From: Lachnospiraceae bacterium UBA7179
GTDB taxonomy: Bacteria > Bacillota > Clostridia > Lachnospirales > Lachnospiraceae
Assembly: GCA_002491195.1 (NCBI GenBank)
Contig: DKVL01000107.1
Span: 10,837 to 74,836, forward strand
DNA length: 64,000 bases
Direction of reading: 5' to 3'
The first letter of the stretch is position 1; every line of letters starts with the position of its first letter. Shown piece by piece: positions 26,259 to 35,513 of this stretch. A program made the translations under genes and the position numbers. A model generated the notes under the pieces. That model saw nothing but the letters and a program-made list of their open reading frames with translations. It was not told the origin of the DNA and did not search any database.

Positions 26259-27089
26259 CTATTCACCCTGATGATACGACTGATAAAATTCTTCCCGCTC
26301 TTCTAATCCCTTTTTAAAATCATAGACCGTGATTCCATACAGCCATTTCAGAAAAGCATCGAAGTCCTTAAACCAGAAATACCCCATCTCGCTCTCTTCC
26401 TCAAATTCCTCCTTCGACTCCGCCTCTAAAGCAATCTCATCATGCTGCCAGCTTTGTACCTCTCCCGTCTCACAGTCAAGAAACAGCCATTCCTCCCTGT
26501 TGATAACGCCAAGATGAATCAGTCCAATGCTTTCTACAAGATCCGCCGACTCCCATCCCTCATCAGTATAGTGCTGTAACCCATTGGGATTACAGATGCC
26601 ATAAAAATCTACCAGAACATTTGCTACCAAACCCTGTTCCATCTCCTTATCGGTAAGAACTCTATGCGCATCCCTTTCTTCATCATAAGATATCCTCAAA
26701 AACTCCTCAAACGCCACACACTTTGGTGCAAACCGCCATTGCAGAAAAGAATATCCCAGTATAAACGCGCGAAACTGCTCTGGCAGCGTTATATCATTTT
26801 CCTGTTCAAAGATCTCGATCTGTTCTTCTGTCACATCAGACTCAAGTATCTTCCATTTCAGTTCATGGTTGTATTTCTCATCCAATCGATACAATTGCTC
26901 TGTTGTCAGATGTCTTGGAAGGTTTTCATCTCTTAAAATCTGATTGCCCTGTATCTGTGCACTGTCTATCAGTTCATAGCTGCTCTCATCTCTGCCCCTC
27001 TCGTCAAAATTGAGATTTCTAACATACTCCTTTTCAGGATTTTGTTGTAGATAGTCTTCATATAACTTCAATAAGCTCTGTTTTGTCAT
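26259..27089 (-). CDS. SMI1/KNR4 (SUKH) family protein, copy 2
   Basis: A 276-residue paralogue of the following gene, 23 bases apart and in the same direction. Shared blocks include LLKLYEDYLQQNPEK, the ITLPEQFRAFILGYSFLQ core, EEWLFLDCETGEVQSWQHDE and FWFKDFDAFLKWLYG. The divergence shows an old duplication. The likely role is immunity or a protein-protein interaction; no matching toxin gene is within the window. Confidence 0.8.
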   Translation of the reverse strand: MTKQSLLKLYEDYLQQNPEKEYVRNLNFDERGRDESSYELIDSAQIQGNQILRDENLPRHLTTEQLYRLDEKYNHELKWKILESDVTEEQIEIFEQENDITLPEQFRAFILGYSFLQWRFAPKCVAFEEFLRISYDEERDAHRVLTDKEMEQGLVANVLVDFYGICNPNGLQHYTDEGWESADLVESIGLIHLGVINREEWLFLDCETGEVQSWQHDEIALEAESKEEFEEESEMGYFWFKDFDAFLKWLYGITVYDFKKGLEEREEFYQSYHQGE

Positions 27090-27224
27090 GCCTGTCCCTT
27101 TCCCGGCTGTGCCGAATCCTTCTCATGGTTGCCTGTACCAATTTCCCTGATCTGTATCAGACAGATTTTCATCGATTGATTTATAACTGCCCTATTTTTA
27201 ATTTTATCATTTTTTCCAGTTAAA

Positions 27225-27271
27225 ACTTATGACGTTTTTTGAAAAAAATAATTTCATAAAACGTCATAAGT
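27225..27271 (-). terminator. Hairpin downstream of the regulator fragment
   Basis: ACTTATGACGTTTT (27225-27238) and AAAACGTCATAAGT (27258-27271) pair perfectly over 14 bp around a 19-base loop. On the minus strand it is followed by TTTTAAC and lies 15 bases after the stop at 27287, so it can end that transcript. The symmetry would also suit a DNA-binding protein. Confidence 0.6.
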
Positions 27272-27286
27272 ATCGATCAACAACCA

Positions 27287-27640
27287 TTATCCATCTGATT
27301 TCAAAAGATATTTCGTTCCGCGATTCTTCCCGTCTGATTGAATCAATCCCATATTGCAAAACTTTGTCAGATAACGCCTCGTCGTTGACTCTGCCATACC
27401 GGTGATCTCTGACATAGTCTTCGTTGTCACAAAATCAGCAGTTTCAAAAGCCTGGAATAATAAGCGGTAAAACATTTTTTCCTTATCGCTCACTTTATCG
27501 CTCATTTTATCGCTCATTTCAAAATCAGATGCAAATCCTTTCCGCATATAGATCGTTGTCTCCAAATAAGTTCGATCTTCATCCATCTCAAATAACGGTT
27601 CTGCAGAACCGTTATTCTGAATATACCGCGGCGATATCTA
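27287..27640 (-). pseudogene. C-terminal fragment of an AlbA_2-type DNA-binding/ATPase regulator
   Basis: The frame can be read from about 27640 (YIQNNGSAEP, then FEMDEDRTYLETTIYMRKGF) to 27287, with a stop just upstream and no start or ribosome site. The piece contains the repeated MSDKMSDKVSDK hinge and a winged-helix end (TKTMSEITGMAESTTRRYLTKF) that closes a common family of putative transcriptional regulators with an N-terminal AlbA_2 domain. Several hundred N-terminal residues are absent, so this is a remnant. Confidence 0.6.
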
Positions 27641-27707
27641 ATTACAGTTTCCAGCAATATCTTTTTCCTGCCCACAAATCGACTCATAATCATGCCAATA
27701 ACACCTA

Positions 27708-28910
27708 TTATTCTCTCTTTGCCAGAAAATTCCAGATCACTACAAATCCAATCAGCACACCCCCGATTCCCACAAAACTTATCGTGAGCCCCCACTGATC
27801 TGCAAACACGCCGACAGCAGGAAACAACAAAATCATTCCAATCGAAAAGAACATACTGTTCACAGAGATCAGTGTCGCCCGCTGTTCCGATGGAATCAGA
27901 CTGTTCAGCTGCTGCGACTGCACCGGATACAGGACAGAATTGAAAAAATTAGCTGTGATCAAAGCTGCGATCGACACCAACACATTGCGCAATCCATATC
28001 CCAGAAAGGCCGCGGCGATCACAAGTGCGCCGACCACTGCAATCTTCTCTCCAAACTTTGCAAACAGCCGCTCGCTCAACATGGCTCCAACGCAGGACAC
28101 ACCTCCCACCACCAGCATGATCAGGCTGATCTGAACCTTATTGTAGCCCAACTCATAATAGTATTGTTGACTATAGAAAAACAACAATGTCTGTACCGCG
28201 AACACGACAGAGTAATATACAATAATCTTTAAAATACGCTGGTCTGACCTCAAAATCTGAAAACACGTCTCGAAATGAGAGCACACCACTTCCTTAACTG
28301 ATTTTCTGCCGCCTTCTTCACTGGCATACGGGGCCTCTGTCATCAGCACAACCGGAATCAACGCGAGTACCGCAATCACCACACACGCACTGTAGCACCA
28401 GAAATAAGAAAACTCTGCGAGAATGCCGCCCGCAACGGTAGCGATCCCCTGCGACACTTCTATGACCACATTCAGCCTGCCGCACACACGCATATACTGC
28501 GCCTCCTGCCCGGCATATTTCATGCTGTCATATACAAGCGCTTCCTCCGAACCGGAATTGAGGTTGTTCCCCAGTGCCTGAATCACAAAACTCAACACGA
28601 AAAACCAAAAACTCCTGGCAAAAAGCATTATAATACAAGATACTGCAATGCATATCTTACTGAAAACCATACTCTTCTTCCGGCCAAGCAGATCCGCCAC
28701 CGCACCGGAAGGAATCTCAAACACGATACTCGTCGCGTGGTAGATTCCTTCCACAAGACCGATCTGCGCAAGATTTAACCCGCAATACGCAAGGTAGAGC
28801 ACCCATATGGAGCTCTGCATATTCAGGTTTGTCACGAATGTGCTGATGTAATCTAAAGCGATGTTTCGCCTTAATTTGTCTGTTATATTGTTCCCTATTT
28901 TATTTACCAT
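27708..28910 (-). CDS. MFS efflux transporter behind an attenuator
   Basis: The start at 28910 (MVNKIGNN) follows GAGAGGG; the product has 400 residues and about 12 helices. LGRKKSMVFSK is the loop 2-3 MFS motif and the N-terminal half (VEGIYHATSIVFEIPSGAVADLLGRKK) is like drug:H+ antiporters. The substrate is not evident, and it is not a close match to Mef(A) as I recall it. Expression probably depends on the leader at 28956-29208, whose two terminators and peptide resemble antibiotic-inducible resistance genes. Confidence 0.88.
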   Translation of the reverse strand: MVNKIGNNITDKLRRNIALDYISTFVTNLNMQSSIWVLYLAYCGLNLAQIGLVEGIYHATSIVFEIPSGAVADLLGRKKSMVFSKICIAVSCIIMLFARSFWFFVLSFVIQALGNNLNSGSEEALVYDSMKYAGQEAQYMRVCGRLNVVIEVSQGIATVAGGILAEFSYFWCYSACVVIAVLALIPVVLMTEAPYASEEGGRKSVKEVVCSHFETCFQILRSDQRILKIIVYYSVVFAVQTLLFFYSQQYYYELGYNKVQISLIMLVVGGVSCVGAMLSERLFAKFGEKIAVVGALVIAAAFLGYGLRNVLVSIAALITANFFNSVLYPVQSQQLNSLIPSEQRATLISVNSMFFSIGMILLFPAVGVFADQWGLTISFVGIGGVLIGFVVIWNFLAKRE

Positions 28911-28955
28911 CTGTAATCCCTCTCTTTTTCCGACCACCAGTACAACTCTTTGCAT

Positions 28956-29208
28956 AATAAAAACAGCCTGGCCGTGTCTTCTGGTCAAACTGTTTGGGAA
29001 TTACTGCGGTATTTTACGTGTCTTTATCAATAAGCTAAAACTTATCCAAGAACGAAAAAAGGGCGCAGTAATCCCGTAAACGCAAATTTCTGCACGTTTT
29101 TGACATTGAACTGCTGCTGCAAACCGGCGTGTAGCCTAACCCGTTCATACTGCGCCCTCCCCCTTTCCAAAATTAAATTTATTTTACCACAATCTCAATA
29201 TTTGTCAA
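28956..29208 (-). promoter_or_regulatory. Transcription attenuator of the MFS gene
   Basis: Read on the minus strand: promoter TTGACA (29208-29203), 16 bases, TAAAAT (29186-29181); ribosome site GGGGGAGG; leader ORF 29148-29035. Terminator 1 pairs GGGCGCAGTA (29157-29148) with TACTGCGCCC (29070-29061), followed by six T (29060-29055). A competing pair is GGGATTACTGCG (29075-29064) with CGCAGTAATTCCC (29008-28996). Terminator 2 pairs CAGTTTGACC (28992-28983) with GGCCAGGCTG (28973-28964), followed by TTTTTATT. This leader lies between the promoter and the MFS gene and has the design of ribosome-mediated attenuators. Confidence 0.75.
29035..29148 (-). CDS. 37-residue leader peptide with R-L-R motif
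   Basis: ATG at 29148 with GGGGGAGG seven bases upstream. The peptide starts MNGLGYTPVC, continues SSSSMSKTCRN and then LRLRDYCALFSFLDKF. Arg23-Leu24-Arg25 (codons 29082-29074) is a plus-x-plus motif of the kind at which macrolide-bound ribosomes stall in ErmD- and MsrD-type leaders. A ribosome paused there would cover the 3' arm of terminator 1. I see no sign that it is a structural protein; its value is regulatory. Confidence 0.65.
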   Translation of the reverse strand: MNGLGYTPVCSSSSMSKTCRNLRLRDYCALFSFLDKF

Positions 29209-30278
29209 TCCCCCTGCACGCGGAATGTGACATTCCAGTCCCCTTTTATGAGTTCGCCCGCATCATGGAAAATACCGTACATGGAATACGCTGCAATATC
29301 GTCGATATCCTCGATATACCAGAATTCATAAACCTGATAACTGGTATCCCCGACCGTCTCATGCCAGCTCACGCTGTGGTCTGGATAGCGCTCTTCCCCG
29401 GCAGCATTTTTCAGAAACAGTTCAACATGCCTGTCAGAACTCCAATTGTCGCCCATACAGATCTGGACGCGCAGCACCCCATCCATGTATGCAATACCCG
29501 TCAGCGTAAAGTCATCCGCTGCACAATCCGCAATACGCATCATATCCAGAACGTGCGCATCCGGTATACCTTCCCCTGCACCAGAACCGTCCATCAAGAA
29601 ATCTGGCAGCATCTCATCCCGCAGGAGACCGCCGCTGCCGCTCAATGTCACCAGCTTTGTCTTTGCTGTATAGACCGTTCCTGACAGATCAACACCCCTT
29701 TCCTCCTGCCTTTTGTCACACAGAATAGAATGTACTGAAAACTGAAACTTGTCTCCCTGATACACCTTGTCGGATTGGACATTCACCTGAAAATACGCTT
29801 TGTCGTCTGCCGCATCATAGGTCAGGAACTGACACCCTCCAACAATACTGTCATTTGTGTAATCAGACAGCCTGTAACTGTCAAACAGATCCATCTCGCC
29901 GCGCACCAGATCCTGTGTGCTGCCCGCCGCATCCTGCAGGGAAAGAATGATCTTGGCCTCGTTTCCCTCCAAGTTGATGGCCTCCACCTGCATCGTGATC
30001 CCCTGGCTGGTGCTGCTCTCCTCAATCGGGACAAGTCGGTCCGCCAACGCCGGGGAAATGTACTCCACGATCTTATAAAATACCGGAATATGCGCCGCGC
30101 AGACTGGCACTGCCATCACCAGACACAGGACTACAGCTGCAGCAGTGAGTGATACCCGCACAAATTGATTTTTAACTGCCCCTCTGCTGCCAGATACTGC
30201 CTTGCTGATCGTGTCCGATACGAGCTCCTGTGACGGTGTGACGGTGCTATATGCTTTTTGATACCTCTCCTCAAACAT
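29205..30278 (-). CDS. DUF4179 membrane protein, putative anti-sigma factor (second pair)
   Basis: A 357-residue protein whose start overlaps the upstream sigma gene by eight bases. A cytoplasmic N-terminus of about 45 residues is followed by one membrane helix (VSLTAAAVVLCLVMAVPVCAA) and an extracellular DUF4179 region (NEAKIILSLQDAAGS, VYQGDKFQFSVHSI). It is the same architecture as the protein at 13636-14868 but clearly diverged. It is expected to hold the neighbouring sigma factor at the membrane until an outside signal arrives. The -35 box of the MFS promoter overlaps its stop codon. Confidence 0.75.
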   Translation of the reverse strand: MFEERYQKAYSTVTPSQELVSDTISKAVSGSRGAVKNQFVRVSLTAAAVVLCLVMAVPVCAAHIPVFYKIVEYISPALADRLVPIEESSTSQGITMQVEAINLEGNEAKIILSLQDAAGSTQDLVRGEMDLFDSYRLSDYTNDSIVGGCQFLTYDAADDKAYFQVNVQSDKVYQGDKFQFSVHSILCDKRQEERGVDLSGTVYTAKTKLVTLSGSGGLLRDEMLPDFLMDGSGAGEGIPDAHVLDMMRIADCAADDFTLTGIAYMDGVLRVQICMGDNWSSDRHVELFLKNAAGEERYPDHSVSWHETVGDTSYQVYEFWYIEDIDDIAAYSMYGIFHDAGELIKGDWNVTFRVQGD

Positions 30279-30846
30279 CCAAATCCTCTCCTTTTTCCCT
30301 TAACAGACTCTTCAACTGTCTCCTCGCCCTTGTCAGCCTCGTCCTTACCGTCGATGCCTTCGAATTTGTGATCTTCCCGATCTCCTCGACAGATAGTTCC
30401 TCGTAGTAAAACAGGTGAATAACAGCACGGTATTTTTCCGGTAATTGTTTGACTGTCTCGATCAACAGAGAGTCCTCTTCTGTGATTCCATAAACTGCTT
30501 CTTCTTGTGATACCTCCCTCTCCAGCGCATCATTTTCCAGCGCACTCCGCCTCTGCATCCACGGCGATTTCCACATATTTTTGCAGCAGTTGATCGTCAC
30601 CCGCATAAACCACGCCTTCTCATGCTCCCCGCTGTCAAACGCGGGCGCTTTGCGCACATAGCGCAGAAACACTTCCTGATAAATATCATCCGCATCAGCC
30701 CGCGTCCTGACAAGCGCGTAAGCCAGTCTGTAGACCGTTTCCGAGTTTCTCCTGATCACTTCCTCAACCAAGGTTCCTGAAGAACTTTCTTTCTCCAGTT
30801 TTTTATTTGTCTCTTTTTTTCCTTTTTCTCTATGCATAGAACCCAT
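30271..30846 (-). CDS. ECF sigma-70 factor (second pair)
   Basis: A 191-residue sigma factor with GGGGG before the start. Region 2 is ETVYRLAYALVRTRADADDIYQEVFLRYV and region 4 is LPEKYRAVIHLFYYEELSVEEIGKI with SKASTVRTRLTRARRQL. It resembles the 13143 sigma factor (both have VFLRY, SGEHEKAWF or GDHEKAWF, and INCCK or VNCCK), so the two sigma/DUF4179 pairs are paralogous. The first 25 residues are extra and charged. Confidence 0.9.
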   Translation of the reverse strand: MGSMHREKGKKETNKKLEKESSSGTLVEEVIRRNSETVYRLAYALVRTRADADDIYQEVFLRYVRKAPAFDSGEHEKAWFMRVTINCCKNMWKSPWMQRRSALENDALEREVSQEEAVYGITEEDSLLIETVKQLPEKYRAVIHLFYYEELSVEEIGKITNSKASTVRTRLTRARRQLKSLLREKGEDLDV

Positions 30847-31020
30847 TTTGCACCCCCTTCAACAGAAATACAATACAGAACTGCAAAAAGCTACACGATT
30901 CCTTAATAAAATGAATTTGAAAACACAAAAAATGCAATAAAAAACAAGTTTTCCGCAGGTTGTGGACTTGTCCATGGTATGTTATACTTTATGAAAATAT
31001 ATTTTATATGGAGACGGCAC

Positions 31021-32292
31021 ATGAAAACAGAATGTATCTACGTTGACGAAAACCATCAGGAGCGAATCCTGTATATTGACGAATTGGTCACAGTTGAATA
31101 TGAGAATGATGAAATCCATTATATAAACAATAATTCGCGCCTGTTTCGGGAGGTGCGCAGGGCAAGCCATGAGCACCGGCTGTTCTGCACCTGTGGCTGC
31201 AAAAGCAATCTGCAGTTAGTCGCGGGGGACAAGTCTGTCACTACCCGGCGGTTTTTCCGAAATTATATGAACTTTGCAAATGCAAACTGCTGCTACGATG
31301 AAAGCCCTTTGACGCAGAAGTCAAAGATCCTGCTGCGGGCATGGCTGAACCAAATATTGCAAAGACCTCTGTTAAACGATATCCCAATCGCGGAAATCAA
31401 CAAGGGAAATAGAAAATACGAACTGACCTACTACGCACAGGAATACGATTTCGGTCTCGTCTACGCAAACGAGGCGAAAAATATTCCATTTGAAAAAATA
31501 CAGGAACTGGACGAATACAAGGAGATGCACATCCTGTATCTCTCGGATATCCACAACCAGCTTCAAAGCGGACAATTGGCCATACATCAGATTGACATGC
31601 AGGACAAACAGGGATACTGTCTCTTTTTGAAGATTGCTGATCCGGAAAAAGAAGAATATCAGTTCTCAGATGCCACGCTGGTATGCATGTATTATATCAG
31701 GGAAAATCTGGAAAGCGGCGTCTGGATTGGCCTGCCTGTTCTGGAGGATAACCTCCTGACCTTTTCCATATCCCCGCAAGGCACGCTTTCCTATCAAAAT
31801 AAACCTGTGGACACCTACAGGGACGCTGTAAGGCAGCAGTATATTGCACAGGCCCGCACCCGTATTCAGGAAGAAAACCTGCACAGAACCGCCGCTGCCA
31901 ATATCCAGCCGGTTCCGTCCGAACACGGGAGCTCTGCCGAAACGTACCACACATCTTCCACACATACAAAACAGCAGGCCTCCAGCTGCCAAGAACAGGA
32001 GGCCCTAAAGTTTACTGTCAAACGTATTATCGAAAAAAGGCTCGAAAAATACAGCGATATCCTGTTTGATGTCGACATCAGCTGGCTTACGGAAACCACG
32101 ATTGACGGTAGCCGCTGTATTATCCTTGATTTGGACCGCATCGATGCCAAAAATGCAGAAATCTTATCGCAGATGCAGCTCTACACTGGTACCCAGAAAT
32201 CCATTACACGAGCTGGCAGCCAGATCCTGTTCAAAGGATATGCTACTTGTAAATCAACGCATACGCAAAGAACTTATCGGTCTTTATTGTGA
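31021..32292 (+). CDS. Unknown protein with N-terminal Cys cluster
   Basis: The ATG at 31021 is chosen for the GGAG about seven bases upstream, giving 423 residues. An N-terminal module has a CTCGC pair and a CCYDE segment, followed by TQKSKILLRAWLNQIL. This is faintly like CoiA-type competence/nuclease proteins, but no nuclease motif is certain. The middle is a beta-rich acidic region, then a low-complexity Gln/Ser/Thr linker and a C-terminal domain (DVDISWLTETTIDGSRCIILDLDRI). It overlaps the convergent surface-protein gene by 50 bases. I do not assign a function. Confidence 0.65.
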   Translation: MKTECIYVDENHQERILYIDELVTVEYENDEIHYINNNSRLFREVRRASHEHRLFCTCGCKSNLQLVAGDKSVTTRRFFRNYMNFANANCCYDESPLTQKSKILLRAWLNQILQRPLLNDIPIAEINKGNRKYELTYYAQEYDFGLVYANEAKNIPFEKIQELDEYKEMHILYLSDIHNQLQSGQLAIHQIDMQDKQGYCLFLKIADPEKEEYQFSDATLVCMYYIRENLESGVWIGLPVLEDNLLTFSISPQGTLSYQNKPVDTYRDAVRQQYIAQARTRIQEENLHRTAAANIQPVPSEHGSSAETYHTSSTHTKQQASSCQEQEALKFTVKRIIEKRLEKYSDILFDVDISWLTETTIDGSRCIILDLDRIDAKNAEILSQMQLYTGTQKSITRAGSQILFKGYATCKSTHTQRTYRSLL

Positions 32293-34681
32293 TCGTTCCA
32301 GGATCATTGTCCAAGTCGTCATAAACGATCGGCTGCCCACCTTCTGTAACGCAGATCATCTTATATTCTCTGTCCTTTTTATAAAGGGCCGACGGGATTT
32401 CCAAGGTAATCTGTACTTCCTGCTCTGTGCTGTAGGTAGTGTCAGAGACCGCATAAATGTTATACGTCCTGCCAATCGTATAATCTCCAAGAACGAACGC
32501 AAAGGCCTGAAAACACATCGGTCCCTGCATTGCATTCTCTACGTCAATCGGATAGACATTCTCTTCCGGCAGGGTATACTGGACCTCTTCTTTCCCCACA
32601 AAGCCATACCGCTTGATCTCATCGGGTGTTGTGGGCTTCCAGACTGCTGCATCCGGGATGCTTTCATCTGAATCGTCTTCACTGGAATTCTTTCCAGGTC
32701 TGCCACTGTCATGATTATCTCCGGGGTTGTTATTGTCTCCATTGTTATCCCCAGTATTGTTATTGTCTCCAGTGTCGCTATCCCCAGTATTATTATCGTC
32801 ATTGTCGCTATCCCCAGCATTATTATCGTCATTGTCGCTATCCCCAGCATCGTAGTTATAATGTATTGTTGCCTTTGACACCGCTGATGCCGTATCACCT
32901 ATTTTGCTTATGCTGTTCCACTGTGCTTCGGTACCTGTATAATATATGTCAGTCAGGGAACAATCTGAAAATGCAGCTATGCCTATTGTCGTTACACTGT
33001 CCGGAATTACGACAACGGACATCCCAGAACAGGAGGCGAATGCGCTGCCGCCTATACTCTCTGCCCCCTGTGGTATCTCCACCCTGGAAAGCATTCCGCA
33101 ATTCTGGAACATCCCTTCCCCAATACGGTCTATGTTCTGAGGCAGTTTTACACGCATCAATTTGTAGCATCGTGTAAACAGATTATCGCCTATCTTTACC
33201 TGCTTGCTGCCAGGAGCAAATGTCGCGCTTGTCATTTCTGCACATTCGAAAAATGCAGCAGAGCCCACCTCCTCAATACTGGCCGGCAAGGATATAGACT
33301 CGAGATTAGTACATCCCCTAAAAGCATTCTGAGAAATTGTTTCCACTCCATCAGAAACAGTCACTGAACCAAGGCCCTGACATGTCTGGAAAGCACTGTC
33401 ACCGATCGTTTTCACGCTGGATGGAATGGAAACAGACATAAGCGGTGTACCGCGGAAAGCACTGTTGCCAATTGTTGTCACACTGGATGAAATCTCCGCA
33501 CTGAGAACCCCGCAGTTCCAAAAGGCACAGGCTCCGATACTGGTAACGCCATTCCCGATTACTGCCTTGCGAATTTGGCCGCTGTACCGATTCCACGGCT
33601 GTTCTCCTATACCACTAAAATCCGGCATAGGTCCGCTGCCGGAAATCGTCAGTGTCCCCGCATTCGTCAGGTTCCAGGCTAGTCCTCCGTCAAGCACTCC
33701 ATTGCCTATTGACTCATTGGCAGTCGGGTCGTCCGGCGCCACATAACCGTCCGGGTAACGGGTGATATAATGGCTGGTGTTGCTCATCACCTCTTCCTTA
33801 GGAATTCCCCGTCCCCAATGAACCTTACCCTGGTGATCTCCAATGCTATTGTTGCCTTCAGCAACAACTACGCCTGTATCACTCACCTCGAGCACGATCA
33901 CAGTATGAGCATCATTGTTTACCCGTAAGATATCCCCGACTTTTATATCATCATATGTAAACTCCCCTCCTGCATACATCCTTGCAGGCAGATTCCCAAA
34001 TGCTGCATCGCTGAGTGTGAAAGCGAAGGCTACACAGCCCACGGCAACGATATTCACCCCTCCAATCGTTCCGCCTGCCCACCGGTAGACATCATCGCCC
34101 GTGCCCGAATATGGCTCCGTGTTGGTCCATGGATCCCCCTCCCTGTACCCTTCCATATTCTTCAGTGCAGTCATTGCCTCATAGACTTTCGCCGGAGTAA
34201 GGCTGCTGACATCAACATCAGGAAGATCTGGTCTGACTACGGATCTCTCCACAGGGATATCCTCTGACAGCAGTTTGATCTCCTGCAATTCAGCGTCCAT
34301 ATCCTCGCTGGTTTCCAACTCTTCTGTAGAAGATTCCACAGAATCTGCCATAGAAGTATCCTCGGTCTGTTCCGCGGTCTCCGATGTGGCAGTGTCTGTC
34401 TCTTCACTGGTCTTTCCATCCTCTATGGATTCCTTCTCGGGCTGATTTCCCCTATCCTCTGTGGTTTCTTCCGTAGGATTTTCCACGGATTCCTTTTCTG
34501 ACTGTGTAGGAATTTCCGTTGAGGCAGTATCCACATCTTCACCGGTCTTTCCATCCTCTGTAGTTTCTTCCGTAGGATTTTCCTCTGGCTGCGCAGAACC
34601 TTCCTGCCCTGCGTATACAACTGACTGGGAAGACATGCATAAGCACAGTGCTAAAATAACTGAAAGAATTCGTTTTTTCAA
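32243..34681 (-). CDS. Secreted BspA-type leucine-rich protein with cysteine-peptidase-like domain
   Basis: A TTG start at 34681 is preferred: GGAGG lies nine bases upstream and it directly begins a signal peptide (LKKRILSVILALCLCM). The 812-residue product has a Glu/Thr-rich repeat linker (about 30-140), a CHAP/NlpC-like domain with candidate Cys216 (VGCVAF), His259 (DAHTVIV) and an EGNNS segment, then about ten LRR_5 repeats (pattern SVTTIGNSAFRGT, about 370-620), an Asp/Asn-rich repeat and a C-terminal beta domain. No LPxTG motif is seen. The linker repeats in DNA (unit about 30 bp near 32770-32850) can vary in number. Confidence 0.8.
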   Translation of the reverse strand: MKKRILSVILALCLCMSSQSVVYAGQEGSAQPEENPTEETTEDGKTGEDVDTASTEIPTQSEKESVENPTEETTEDRGNQPEKESIEDGKTSEETDTATSETAEQTEDTSMADSVESSTEELETSEDMDAELQEIKLLSEDIPVERSVVRPDLPDVDVSSLTPAKVYEAMTALKNMEGYREGDPWTNTEPYSGTGDDVYRWAGGTIGGVNIVAVGCVAFAFTLSDAAFGNLPARMYAGGEFTYDDIKVGDILRVNNDAHTVIVLEVSDTGVVVAEGNNSIGDHQGKVHWGRGIPKEEVMSNTSHYITRYPDGYVAPDDPTANESIGNGVLDGGLAWNLTNAGTLTISGSGPMPDFSGIGEQPWNRYSGQIRKAVIGNGVTSIGACAFWNCGVLSAEISSSVTTIGNSAFRGTPLMSVSIPSSVKTIGDSAFQTCQGLGSVTVSDGVETISQNAFRGCTNLESISLPASIEEVGSAAFFECAEMTSATFAPGSKQVKIGDNLFTRCYKLMRVKLPQNIDRIGEGMFQNCGMLSRVEIPQGAESIGGSAFASCSGMSVVVIPDSVTTIGIAAFSDCSLTDIYYTGTEAQWNSISKIGDTASAVSKATIHYNYDAGDSDNDDNNAGDSDNDDNNTGDSDTGDNNNTGDNNGDNNNPGDNHDSGRPGKNSSEDDSDESIPDAAVWKPTTPDEIKRYGFVGKEEVQYTLPEENVYPIDVENAMQGPMCFQAFAFVLGDYTIGRTYNIYAVSDTTYSTEQEVQITLEIPSALYKKDREYKMICVTEGGQPIVYDDLDNDPGTITIKTDKFFAYALIYK

Positions 34682-34913
34682 TGTTATAAACCTCCTTGTT
34701 TTTATTGGGGCCGAACTTCTGATTGACAATATTCCCCCATATAAATCTGATTTACGCACCCTGTTTCTGTTTTTCATTATATCACTTTTCTTTTCCATTT
34801 TCTACCATAAACCGCCACTAAACTGTATTTCAGACGCATCCCAACCACTCCCAATGAATAATTTACCAACCGCGGGACATACTATGATCGACATATAAAA
34901 AGGAGTGTGTATT

Positions 34914-35507
34914 ATGGCTGTCAATTTTTCAGAAAGCAAGACCAAAGAAAATCTGATGAGAGCATTTGCCGGGGAAAGTCAGGCAAGAAACCGTTACACC
35001 ATCGCCGCCAGGAAGGCAAGAGAGGCAAAAATGTATACGATTGCCAATATCTTTGAATATACCGCAGATCAGGAACGGGCACATGCAGAGCGGTATTATG
35101 AACTGCTGAAGGATTTATCCGGAGAAACGATTTTTATAGACGGCGGATATCCAGTGGATCAGCAGGACAGTCTGGCGGAACTTTTGCGTGCTGCGGAGCA
35201 CAATGAAAAAGAAGAATATGAGGATGTGTATCAGGCGTTTGGTGACAAAGCAAAAGAAGAAGGATTTCTGGAAGCCGCGTCTGCCTTTTACCAGATTGCC
35301 AAGATTGAGCATGTACATCAGCTTCGATTTGCGAAAGTAGCAGATCTGCTGGAGAGGGGCGAGTATTATGCCCGTGAAAACAAAGGCAAATGGATCTGCA
35401 CCAACTGCGGCTATATTCATGAAGGAACACAGGCCCCGCCAACCTGCCCGACATGTCACTATGACCAGGGATATTTCCTGCCGTATGAACTGGCGCCTTA
35501 TCTATAA
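34914..35507 (+). CDS. rbr: Rubrerythrin
   Basis: The start at 34914 (MAVNFSES) has GGAG eight bases upstream; 197 residues. The N-terminal four-helix domain carries the diiron ligands (FAGESQARNRY, then DQERAHAERYY, and AKIEHVHQLRF) and the C-terminal rubredoxin domain has two CxxC knuckles (CTNCGY and CPTCHY). It reduces hydrogen peroxide in anaerobes, taking electrons from rubredoxin or NADH oxidoreductases. It is monocistronic, with its own terminator. No PerR box was found in the 115-base upstream gap. Confidence 0.96.
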   Translation: MAVNFSESKTKENLMRAFAGESQARNRYTIAARKAREAKMYTIANIFEYTADQERAHAERYYELLKDLSGETIFIDGGYPVDQQDSLAELLRAAEHNEKEEYEDVYQAFGDKAKEEGFLEAASAFYQIAKIEHVHQLRFAKVADLLERGEYYARENKGKWICTNCGYIHEGTQAPPTCPTCHYDQGYFLPYELAPYL

Positions 35508-35513
35508 TTAACA

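Noticed and set aside
29048..29160. An independent small RNA at the MFS leader
   Set aside because: The ORF with ribosome site, the competing pairings and the second terminator before the pump fit a leader better; a stable short RNA may still accumulate as the terminated product.
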